Below, in pieces: positions 1 through 6,931 of a stretch of DNA of 64,000 bases. The stretch is taken from positions 248,001-312,000 of the forward strand of contig NZ_CP078077.1 in assembly GCF_023101185.1 (NCBI RefSeq), given 5' to 3'. The stretch comes from Microbacterium galbinum. Lineage in GTDB: Bacteria > Actinomycetota > Actinomycetes > Actinomycetales > Microbacteriaceae. The notes under the pieces were generated by a model. That model searched no databases and had not been told where the DNA came from. It worked only from the letters and a program-made list of their open reading frames with translations. The translations under genes were made by a program, and so were the position numbers. Within the stretch, counting starts at the first letter, position 1, and every line of letters begins with the position of its first letter.

Positions 1-867
1 CTCGACGACGGGATGGCCGAACTCGGGATGCTCGGGCCCGCCGTCCTCGTCCACGGAATCCACGACCGGCTGACGCGCATGGCGCGGACGATCACCGTGG
101 AGAACGGGCGGGCCCGGAAGGCGGCGAAGGGGACCGCCCCGGACATCGACTCCCCCACCGACACGGACCGCGACTCCGACACCCGCACGACCGATCAGCT
201 GCGCGCCGACCTGCTCGCCGATATCGCACTCACCGGCGCTCCGACCGGGCACGACACCGAGGCGGGACTGCTCGGCGAGATCCGCGCACGGGTCGAGGTC
301 ACCGTCCCCGTCTTCACCCTCATGGACGACGACAACGGCGGCCACAACGGCGGCAGCGCCTCCGGCGCACCCCCGGCAGAGCTCGACGGCCGCTCCCCCA
401 TCGACACCCGCACCGCACGCCTCCTCGCAGGCGACGCGACCGGATGGGAACGGGTGCTCACACACCCGATCACCGGCGCACTCCTCGCCGTCGACCGCTA
501 CCGCCCGTCGGATCAGCTCACCCGACACCTCCGGGCTCGTGATCAACGCTGCCGCTTCCCCGGCTGCAACATCGCCGCACGACGATGCGACATCGAGCAC
601 ACCCACGCCGCGTCCGACGGCGGTGAGACCTGCGCCACCAACCTCGCGCACCTCTGCCGACGACACCACACGCTCAAACACCACTCGCTCTGGCGCGTCC
701 AACACCGACGCCCCAGGGAGGACGACGTCGGGCTCCATCTCGTAGGCGGAGGAGCAGATCAGACCATCAGAACCACCGGCGATCTCGTCTGGACCAGCCC
801 GACCGGAACGACCTACATCGACCGCCCGCCTGAGCAGAACACGGTCAGGTTCACCGACAGCCGGTGA
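1..867 (+). CDS. HNH endonuclease domain protein (DUF222 type), 5' end outside window
   Basis: This is the C-terminal part of an HNH-nuclease-domain protein of the DUF222-containing family, which occurs in many copies in actinobacterial genomes. The reading frame is open from base 1, and the ATG at 13 is preceded in frame by LDDG, so the true start most likely lies before the window. The last third carries the nuclease motif: a CRFPGC pair of cysteines, then the DIEHTHAASDGG segment, then NLAHLCRRHHTLKHH, which gives the Cys, His and Asn residues of a zinc-stabilised beta-beta-alpha-metal fold. A low-complexity acidic linker rich in Asp, Thr and Gly precedes it. The biological role of the family is poorly known; mobile-element or phage-related functions are often proposed. 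The gene stops 18 bases before a 15-bp repeat array. Confidence 0.85.
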   Translation, partial: LDDGMAELGMLGPAVLVHGIHDRLTRMARTITVENGRARKAAKGTAPDIDSPTDTDRDSDTRTTDQLRADLLADIALTGAPTGHDTEAGLLGEIRARVEVTVPVFTLMDDDNGGHNGGSASGAPPAELDGRSPIDTRTARLLAGDATGWERVLTHPITGALLAVDRYRPSDQLTRHLRARDQRCRFPGCNIAARRCDIEHTHAASDGGETCATNLAHLCRRHHTLKHHSLWRVQHRRPREDDVGLHLVGGGADQTIRTTGDLVWTSPTGTTYIDRPPEQNTVRFTDSR

Positions 868-885
868 ATCGCCCTCCGGCGCGAT

Positions 886-1313
886 GCCGTCAGGCGCGGT
901 GCCGTCAGGCGCGGTGCCGTCAGGCGCGGTGCCGTCAGGCGCGGTGCCGGCAGGCGCGACACCGTCAGGCACGATGCCGTCAGGCGCGATGCCGTCAGGC
1001 GCGATGCCGTCAGGCGCGATGCCGGCAGGCGCGACACCGTCAGGCACGATGCCGTCAGGCGCGATGCCGTCAGGCGCGATGCCGTCAGGCGCGATGCCGG
1101 CAGGCGCGATGCCGGCAGGCACGACGCCGTCAGGCACGATGCCGTCAGGCACGATGCCGTCAGGCGCGATGCCGTCAGATGCGCTGCCCTCCGGCCCTCC
1201 GGCGAGATGCCGTCAGCCACGACGCCGTCAGGACCGGTCCCGTCAGGCACGACGCCATCAGGCATGATCCCGTCAGGCACGATCCCGTCAGGCACGACGC
1301 CGTCAGGCGCGCT
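886..1313. repeat. 15-bp tandem repeat array, about 27 units
   Basis: The whole gap between two convergent genes is a tandem array with consensus GCCGTCAGGCGCGAT. Twenty units run in perfect 15-bp phase from 886 to 1185. A degenerate 23-bp stretch (1186-1208) follows, then seven more units from 1209 to 1313. Variants at fixed positions (GCCGG for GCCGT, GGCAC for GGCGC) form a higher-order 75-bp unit that is duplicated exactly at 946-1020 and 1021-1095. Because 15 is divisible by three, several frames stay open and give artificial pentapeptide repeats such as PSGAM. No ribosome-binding site supports translation. The last unit supplies the stop codon of the glycosidase gene on the minus strand (TGA, complement of 1303-1305). 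Confidence 0.9.
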
Positions 1314-2613
1314 GCGCGACCTCGACGACGGTGTCGATTCCGCGAGTGGCGAGGGATGCGGCATCCTGAGCGGTGCGCGAGGTGACCACGGTCACGGGCT
1401 CGCCCTGCTCCCGCAGCTCGTGCCAGCGCTCGAACACCCGCCCGCCGGGGGCGAGGTCGGTGCGCGAGAGCGGAAGGTCGTCGGCATCCACGTCGATCAC
1501 CACACCCACGGTGCGCGGCATGACCGGAGAGTCACCGGCACCCGCAGCATCCGCCCGCGCCTGAGCGACCAGCTCCGCGAACCGCCGACCCAGCGGCTTG
1601 ACGACGTTCTCGGTGTCGAGCAGTCCGAGCGAGTACTCGAGATCCTTGTAGTCCCCGAGTGAGCGCGATACGTCATGCGAGCACCACCACGTGATGCCGT
1701 AGAGGCCCTCGGTGGTCAGCGCCGCCTCGACCGTGCGCGTGGCGAACTCGGGCATCTCGTCGTCGGCGAGATTCATCGACGGCGCACCCACCTCCTGCAG
1801 CCACACCTTGCGCTGCGGATCGGTCGCGAACGCCTTCGAGAGCTCGATCATCCACTCGGCGTGGCGAACCGACGGCGACGAGAGGCCGCCGTAGCGCGCC
1901 GCGGTGCCGTTGAAGATCCACGAATGCACCGTCGTGACATCACCGAGACGGGACGCGTGCTCGGGCAGGAAGGGATGCCCGTCGCGGTACCAGAGGTGGT
2001 CGTTCTCGCTGTGCGCGATGAGGTGGCGCGGATCACGATCGCGCGGCGCCCCCAGCAGGCTCTCGAGCCAGTGCGTGATCTGCGCGCTCTCGGCGGGCAT
2101 CGCGGCGGGGTTGGGCAGCTGGAACTGATTGAGCTCGTTGCCGAGCGTCAGACCGATGAGGTTCGGCTTGTCGCGCACAGCGTCGTAGACCGCGGCGACG
2201 AGCGCCGCCTGCGCCTGGATCGCCTCCTCGTCGGTGAACATGTTGCCGTCGTGCCAGTTGACCAGCCACGCCGGCACGAAGTCGAAGCCCGACATGTGGC
2301 CCTGGATGACGTCGACAGCGATGTCGAGCTCGAACTCGGCCGCGATGTCGGCCACGAGAGCGATGTCGTCGAGCGCCTTGCGGCGGATGAGCGTCCGGTT
2401 CGGCTGCAGCACGGGCCACAGCGGGAACACCCGCACATGATCGAGCCCCAGCCCGGCGAGCGCCTCGAAGTCCGCGCGCACGACATCGGCGTCGATCCCC
2501 ATCCACTGGAACATCCAGTCCTGGGAGGGGGTGTAGTTCGCCCCGAAACGCGGTGTTTCGAAACGCGGTGCTTCGAAACGCGGGGCATCGGAGCGCGGAG
2601 TGTTGTCAGTCAC
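1303..2613 (-). CDS. Clan GH-A (GH5-like) glycoside hydrolase
   Basis: Predicted cytoplasmic TIM-barrel glycosidase of 436 residues with no signal peptide. Residues 25-420 resemble clan GH-A enzymes. TLGNELNQF places the acid/base Glu near residue 160 and WLQEVGAPS places the nucleophile Glu near residue 274. HSWIFNG and ITWWCSHD are further barrel-end motifs. The GTG start at 2613 is chosen because AGAAGGA lies nine bases upstream. An ATG at 2667 overlaps the stop codon of the LacI gene by four bases and cannot be excluded. The extreme N-terminus is a short repeat (APRFE, APRFE, TPRFG) encoded by TTCGAAACGCGG copies 15 bp apart. The gene is downstream of and probably co-transcribed with the LacI gene, opposite a mannosidase operon, so a mannoside or beta-mannan fragment is a plausible substrate; this is inference. 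Confidence 0.8.
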   Translation of the reverse strand: MTDNTPRSDAPRFEAPRFETPRFGANYTPSQDWMFQWMGIDADVVRADFEALAGLGLDHVRVFPLWPVLQPNRTLIRRKALDDIALVADIAAEFELDIAVDVIQGHMSGFDFVPAWLVNWHDGNMFTDEEAIQAQAALVAAVYDAVRDKPNLIGLTLGNELNQFQLPNPAAMPAESAQITHWLESLLGAPRDRDPRHLIAHSENDHLWYRDGHPFLPEHASRLGDVTTVHSWIFNGTAARYGGLSSPSVRHAEWMIELSKAFATDPQRKVWLQEVGAPSMNLADDEMPEFATRTVEAALTTEGLYGITWWCSHDVSRSLGDYKDLEYSLGLLDTENVVKPLGRRFAELVAQARADAAGAGDSPVMPRTVGVVIDVDADDLPLSRTDLAPGGRVFERWHELREQGEPVTVVTSRTAQDAASLATRGIDTVVEVAQRA

Positions 2614-2663
2614 TGATCTGTGGTCCTTCTCGATCGTGGGCAGGAAGTCTCGGGGATCGGGGA

Positions 2664-3698
2664 TCATGCATCCGTCGGCGCGGGGCCGCTCGATTCGCGC
2701 ACGATCAGGCGCCGCGCCGACACGCTCTGCGACCCGACGTCCTCTCCGCTCACGAGCTGTGCGAGCAGCGCCACCGCGGTGCGAGCGCTCTCCTCGACCG
2801 GGGCGTCGAGCGCGGTGAGCCGCGGGCGCACCAGGCTCGAGACCCAGGAGTCCTCCCACGCGATCACCGACAGCTGCTCGGGCACGCGCACACCGATCTC
2901 GGGCGCATGCGCGACGATCTCGGCCGCGAGGGCCTCACTGTCGACGAGCAGGGCCGTCGTCGCTTCGGCGCGCGCCAGCAGATCGGCCACCGGATCGGAT
3001 GCCGCGCGATCCCAGCGCAGCACGAGCGAGGTCATGCCGCGCTTCTCTGCGGCATCCACGAACCGACGATCACGATCGCGGGCGTGCACGAGACCGGGCG
3101 AATCGCTCACGCGCGCGACGGCGCAGTGGCCGAGACCGTGAAGGTGCTCGAGCACCTCCTCGTACGCGGCATCATCATGCACGGTCACGGCCGGCACGGC
3201 GTCGTCGACCGGCGCTCCGAGCAGCACGGCGGGTGCGCCGAGCTCGCGAACGAAGCCGATGCGGGGGTCGTCGTCGCGGAGGTCGACGAGCAGGAACGCA
3301 TCCACTCGCTGCTCGCTCCACCACTCGCGGTACACGCGCTCCTCGTCGTCGGCGCGCACGAGGGTGAGCGAGAGCGACCATCCGATCTCGGCGAGCGGTT
3401 CGGTCAGGCCCGCGATCAGCCGCATGAAGAAGGGATCGCGCTCGAACGTGTCACCCGAGCGGGCGATCACGAGACCGAGGCTGCGTCCACCCTGACCGCT
3501 CACCTTGCGGCTCGCGTAGTTCGGACGCCAGTGCAACTCGTCGGCCGCCTGACGGATGCGCGCGGCCGTCGCCGCAGACACGTTGGGCCGTCCGTTGAAC
3601 ACGTGCGACACGGCGGAGGGCGACACCCCGGCGCGCGCGGCGACCGCTGCGATCGTCGCGCGGGCGGGCTTCTTCTCGTTCGTCACCTTCTCGCTCAC
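2664..3698 (-). CDS. LacI family transcriptional regulator of the mannoside locus
   Basis: A 344-residue LacI/GalR-type repressor. Residues 14-60 hold the helix-turn-helix and hinge (TIAAVAARAGVSPSAVSHVFNG, then NVSAATAARIRQAA and WRPNYAS); the rest is a periplasmic-binding-like effector domain. GTG at 3698 is used as start because the hexamer TAATCT lies seven bases upstream, consistent with a leaderless or nearly leaderless mRNA, and no Shine-Dalgarno sequence is present. Its -35 element (TTTACA, complement of 3729-3734) lies inside operator 1 of the divergent region, so the sequence predicts autoregulation as well as control of the lipoprotein operon. The likely inducer is a mannose-containing oligosaccharide, judged only from the neighbouring enzymes. 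Confidence 0.9.
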   Translation of the reverse strand: MSEKVTNEKKPARATIAAVAARAGVSPSAVSHVFNGRPNVSAATAARIRQAADELHWRPNYASRKVSGQGGRSLGLVIARSGDTFERDPFFMRLIAGLTEPLAEIGWSLSLTLVRADDEERVYREWWSEQRVDAFLLVDLRDDDPRIGFVRELGAPAVLLGAPVDDAVPAVTVHDDAAYEEVLEHLHGLGHCAVARVSDSPGLVHARDRDRRFVDAAEKRGMTSLVLRWDRAASDPVADLLARAEATTALLVDSEALAAEIVAHAPEIGVRVPEQLSVIAWEDSWVSSLVRPRLTALDAPVEESARTAVALLAQLVSGEDVGSQSVSARRLIVRESSGPAPTDA

Positions 3699-3705
3699 AC
3701 CACCG

Positions 3706-3734
3706 AGATTAGGGTGTTGACCCTCCGTTGTAAA
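3706..3734 (-). promoter_or_regulatory. Promoter of the LacI gene
   Basis: On the minus strand TTTACA (3734-3729) and TAATCT (3711-3706) are separated by 17 bases, and the GTG start follows seven bases after the -10 element. The -35 element overlaps LacI operator 1. Confidence 0.6.
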
Positions 3735-3744
3735 GCGGTATACA
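3717..3744 (+). promoter_or_regulatory. Promoter of the mannoside transport operon
   Basis: TTGACC at 3717-3722 and TATACA at 3739-3744 are spaced 16 bases apart, a good sigma-70-like match. The -10 element is the right end of operator 1, so bound repressor would block polymerase. Confidence 0.65.
3729..3744. promoter_or_regulatory. LacI-type operator 1
   Basis: TGTAAAGCGGTATACA is a 16-bp imperfect palindrome (six of eight positions per half) with the central CG step typical of LacI-family sites. It lies between the divergent LacI and lipoprotein genes and covers the -10 of one promoter and the -35 of the other. Confidence 0.7.
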
Positions 3745-3761
3745 TTAATCGCACGTTGACG

Positions 3762-3775
3762 TGTACCGCTTTACA
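3762..3775. promoter_or_regulatory. LacI-type operator 2
   Basis: TGTACCGCTTTACA is centred 32 bp (about three helical turns) from operator 1. Together the two sites form a perfect 13-bp inverted repeat, TTGTAAAGCGGTA at 3728-3740 against 3764-3776, which would suit cooperative binding of a repressor tetramer or of two dimers. Confidence 0.7.
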
Positions 3776-3826
3776 AAGCGCGCCGCGACACATCCATCCG
3801 TAGCACTGCAGCTCTCAGGAGGGCTC

Positions 3827-5110
3827 ATGACCGAAGGCATCAGCAGGCGCACCTTTCTCGGGGCGGTGATCGGAGGGGGCGTGATGATCCCCCTGCTCAC
3901 CGGATGCGGCCCCCTCATGCCGACGTCCAGCGCGGCGGGCTCGATCTCCGTGCACACCCAGCTCAGCGGCGCCGTCTCGGGCGCCCAGGTGTTCTCGGAC
4001 GTCGTCGCCGCCTACTCGCGGGCGAACGATCGTCCCGTCGCCCTCCTCAAGAACGGCTCCGACCTGCCGATCGTCTTCGAGACCAGCTCGCTGGCCGGCA
4101 AGGAGGCCGACATCGCGATGGTCAACCTGCAGGGCCGCACGCTCTCGTGGACCCGCCTCGGTGCCACCATCCCGGTGCAGGATCTGCTCGACGAGTGGGG
4201 CCTGCGCGACAAGATCATCCCCGAGGCGCTCGAGGAATGGACGGATGCCGAGGGCAACCTGCGCGCCTTCCCGTTCACTCGCACCAACTGGCCGGTCTCC
4301 TTCAACACGGGGCTCCTCGACGAGGCCGGCGTCGGCATCCCGACGACCTCGGACGAGCTGATCGCCGTGGCCGACGCACTGCGCTCGAAGGGCATCGGCC
4401 CCGTGACCGTCGGCGGCTCCGACTGGAGCGGCCAGAAGATGTTCCTGCAGATCCTGCAGGGCTTCCTCACCCGCGACGAGGCGAAGAAGGCGTTCTCCTC
4501 CGGCAAGCTCTCGGAGTTCCCGGGCGCCGTGGCCGGCGTCGAGCACTTCGTCGAGCTGCGCGACGCGGGCGTGTTCGTCGACAACGTGCAGGGCTACACG
4601 TCCGACTCCGAACTCACCCAGTTCAACACCCGCAAGGCGGCGATCGTCCCGGCGATGTCGTCGGCGCTCGCCCTCGTGCCCGCCGAACGCGCTGCCGAGG
4701 TCACGGTCGGCGGCTGGCCCGCCCCGTCGCGCGGCGGCGTCGTCGCCCATCCCACCGTCATCCAGAGCTTCAACGGCCACGGCATCTGGATCAGCGCGAA
4801 CGGCGCCGAGAAGCTCGACCTGCTGAAGCCCTTCATCCAGAACCTCTACACGCCCGAGGTCACGAGCGAGTTCATCCTCGGTTCCGGCCGCGACATGAGC
4901 CGGATCACCGATGTGGTCAGCCGCGACTTCCCCCTCGTCGCACAGGCCTCCCAGCTCACGACCGATCAGGTCACCCCGGTGATGCTGCCCGACCTGCTCA
5001 TCCCCGACGCCGTCTTCGAGCCGATGATCCGCGCGACCGCGATGGCCTACGGCCGCGCCTCCGCCGACCAGATCATCGACACGTTCGAGAAGGCCTACGC
5101 CGCGGCCTGA
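3827..5110 (+). CDS. ABC sugar transporter, solute-binding lipoprotein (CUT1 type)
   Basis: Extracellular substrate-binding protein of 427 residues for the importer encoded by the next two genes. The N-terminus SRRTFLGA followed by a hydrophobic segment and the lipobox LLTGC suggests a twin-arginine-exported lipoprotein anchored on the lipid-modified Cys. The body resembles family 1 extracellular solute-binding proteins that bind oligosaccharides. The ATG at 3827 is preceded closely by AGGAGGG (3817-3823). A longer frame beginning at 3761 would run through operator 2 and is rejected. The gene opens an operon with two permeases, a GH3 and a GH125 enzyme. No ATPase is present, so a shared MsiK-type ATPase elsewhere in the genome is probably used. 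Confidence 0.88.
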   Translation: MTEGISRRTFLGAVIGGGVMIPLLTGCGPLMPTSSAAGSISVHTQLSGAVSGAQVFSDVVAAYSRANDRPVALLKNGSDLPIVFETSSLAGKEADIAMVNLQGRTLSWTRLGATIPVQDLLDEWGLRDKIIPEALEEWTDAEGNLRAFPFTRTNWPVSFNTGLLDEAGVGIPTTSDELIAVADALRSKGIGPVTVGGSDWSGQKMFLQILQGFLTRDEAKKAFSSGKLSEFPGAVAGVEHFVELRDAGVFVDNVQGYTSDSELTQFNTRKAAIVPAMSSALALVPAERAAEVTVGGWPAPSRGGVVAHPTVIQSFNGHGIWISANGAEKLDLLKPFIQNLYTPEVTSEFILGSGRDMSRITDVVSRDFPLVAQASQLTTDQVTPVMLPDLLIPDAVFEPMIRATAMAYGRASADQIIDTFEKAYAAA

Positions 5111-5127
5111 GGGCCCGAGAGGACACC

Positions 5128-6060
5128 ATGACCGCGCTCGCCCCCGCCCCCACCACCGAACAGCTCGTCACCGCCCTGCCCCCGAACCGACGCCCCCGTC
5201 GCTCGTCGTTGCGCGAGCGGTTCCCCGGCCTCGCCCTGCCGGCGCTCATCTGGTACGCCGTGTTCATGATCGGCCCCGTGGTCGCGATCTTCGTGATCTC
5301 GTTCCTGCGCTGGCCCGGCATGCTCGAGACGCCGACCTTCGCGGGCTGGGACAACTTCCGCGCGGTGTTCGCCGATGCGACCTTCTGGGCCGCACTCGGC
5401 AACTCCGCCATCCAGATCGTCGTCGGCCTGCCGATCATGATCATCCTCGCGTTCCTGCTCGCGTTCTACGTCGTGCAGAAGCCGCGCGGTCACCGCGTGC
5501 TCCGCTACCTGCTCTTCATCCCGGCCCTCATCTCCGCCCCGGCGACGGCGATGGTCTTCTACGCCATGCTCAACCCCGACGGCCTGATCAACGGCATCCT
5601 CGCTCCCCTGGGCCTGGGAGGGAACGCCTGGCTGGCCGACCCGAGCACGGCGCTCGGCGCGATCATCGCCGTCGAGCTCTGGAGCGGCATCGGCTACTCG
5701 GCGGTGCTGATCGCCGCGCGCCTCGACGGCGTCGACACCGAGATCGTGCAGGCCGCCCGCGTCGACGGCGCCGGAGACTGGCGGGTGGCGTGGCGCATGT
5801 ACTGGCCGATCGCCCAGGACTTCATCGGCGTCGTGACGATGCTGCAGTTCCTGTCGCTGCTGTTCAACTCGGCCCAGACCGTGCTGCTGCTCACCCAGGG
5901 CGGCCCCGGCACCTCGACCATGACGCTGTCGTACCTCATCTACAGCAAGGCGTTCGTCGAGACGAACCTCGGCTACAGCCAGGCCGTCGGCGTCATCCTG
6001 TTCATCCTCGGACTGCTCGGCATGTGGCTGATCCGCCGCACGCTGCGCGCGACCCACTGA
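5128..6060 (+). CDS. ABC sugar transporter permease (MalF-like)
   Basis: Integral-membrane permease of 310 residues. A basic cytoplasmic N-terminus (PNRRPRRSSLRERF) precedes six predicted transmembrane helices. The cytoplasmic loop with EIVQAARVDGAGDWRVAWRMYWP is the EAA motif that docks the ATPase, and the end TMTLSYLIYSKAF is typical of the MalF/UgpA group. GAGAGGA lies just before the ATG at 5128. The gene follows the lipoprotein gene by 17 bases and precedes the second permease by 19 bases, so the three act as one importer. Confidence 0.9.
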   Translation: MTALAPAPTTEQLVTALPPNRRPRRSSLRERFPGLALPALIWYAVFMIGPVVAIFVISFLRWPGMLETPTFAGWDNFRAVFADATFWAALGNSAIQIVVGLPIMIILAFLLAFYVVQKPRGHRVLRYLLFIPALISAPATAMVFYAMLNPDGLINGILAPLGLGGNAWLADPSTALGAIIAVELWSGIGYSAVLIAARLDGVDTEIVQAARVDGAGDWRVAWRMYWPIAQDFIGVVTMLQFLSLLFNSAQTVLLLTQGGPGTSTMTLSYLIYSKAFVETNLGYSQAVGVILFILGLLGMWLIRRTLRATH

Positions 6061-6079
6061 CCGGACGAAGGAGCATCCC

Positions 6080-6931
6080 ATGGCATCACGCACCGTCCTC
6101 CCCCTCCGCGACCGGGTCGGATCGATCACGAGCGGCACGCTGGCCTGGCTGTACGCGGCCATCCTGATCATCCCCTTCTACTACTTCATCGCGTCGTCGT
6201 TCAAGACGAACGAGGAGATCTTCGAGTCGCCCCTCGCGCTCCCCACGAGCTGGGACCTCTCGAACTTCACCACGGCGCTGCGCCAGGCCGATCTGGGCCT
6301 CGCCGTCGCCAACTCCGCCCTCACGACCGTGGCCGCGCTGATCCTGACGCTGCTCCTCGCGCTCCCCGCCGCGTTCGCGCTGGCCCGTGCCACCGGCAGG
6401 ATCGGCCGCATCATCGAGACCGTCTTCAGCCTGGGCTTCCTGATCCCCTCGTTCGCCGCGCTGTTCCCTACCTTCCTGCTGGCGGCATCGCTCGGCCTGT
6501 TCCACACGCGCACCTTCGTGGTGCTGCTGCTCCCGGCGACCGCGCTGCCACTGTCGATCGTCATCCTCACCGCCTTCATGCGCACCATCCCGCGCGAGCT
6601 CGAAGAGGCGGCGTCGATGGACGGCGCGACGACGCTGCAGGTGCTCCGCCAGGTCTACCTGCCGATCTGCATCCCCGGTATCGCGACCGTGCTGCTGCTG
6701 AACTTCCTCTCGTTCTGGAACGCGTACCTGTACCCGCTCATCCTCATCGGACCCGACACCGCCCAGCGCACGATCCAGGTGGCGCTGCCGACCCTCAAGG
6801 TCGACGCGGGAACCGACTACGGTGTGCTGATGGCCGGAACCCTCCTGACCCTGCTGCCCGTCTATCTCGTCTACACCGTGCTGCAGAAGCAGATGCAGAA
6901 GGCGCTGGTCTCCGGGGCGATCAAGGGATGA
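6080..6931 (+). CDS. ABC sugar transporter permease (MalG-like)
   Basis: Second membrane subunit, 283 residues, with six predicted transmembrane helices. The EAA loop is visible as ELEEAASMDGATTLQVLRQVYLP, and the family segment FLSFWNAYLYPL follows. GAAGGAG precedes the ATG. Its stop codon overlaps the ATG of the GH3 gene (ATGA), indicating translational coupling between uptake and intracellular hydrolysis. Confidence 0.9.
   Translation: MASRTVLPLRDRVGSITSGTLAWLYAAILIIPFYYFIASSFKTNEEIFESPLALPTSWDLSNFTTALRQADLGLAVANSALTTVAALILTLLLALPAAFALARATGRIGRIIETVFSLGFLIPSFAALFPTFLLAASLGLFHTRTFVVLLLPATALPLSIVILTAFMRTIPRELEEAASMDGATTLQVLRQVYLPICIPGIATVLLLNFLSFWNAYLYPLILIGPDTAQRTIQVALPTLKVDAGTDYGVLMAGTLLTLLPVYLVYTVLQKQMQKALVSGAIKG

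Noticed and set aside
886-1313. Possible CRISPR array or minisatellite protein gene.
   Set aside because: There are no unique spacers between units, units are only 15 bp, and no cas genes are present.
813-1385. Several long overlapping open frames with pentapeptide repeats on both strands (for example PSGAM and RCRQA types).
   Set aside because: They are all readings of the 15-bp DNA repeat, whose length is a multiple of three. None has a ribosome-binding site or a leaderless -10 element.
2614-2859. Longer N-terminus for the clan-A glycosidase.
   Set aside because: It would run into the LacI gene; the GTG at 2613 has a good ribosome-binding site. Only the ATG at 2667, which overlaps the LacI stop, remains as an alternative.
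3761-3826. Upstream start for the mannoside-binding lipoprotein.
   Set aside because: It would cover operator 2, lack a ribosome-binding site and place extra residues before the signal peptide.
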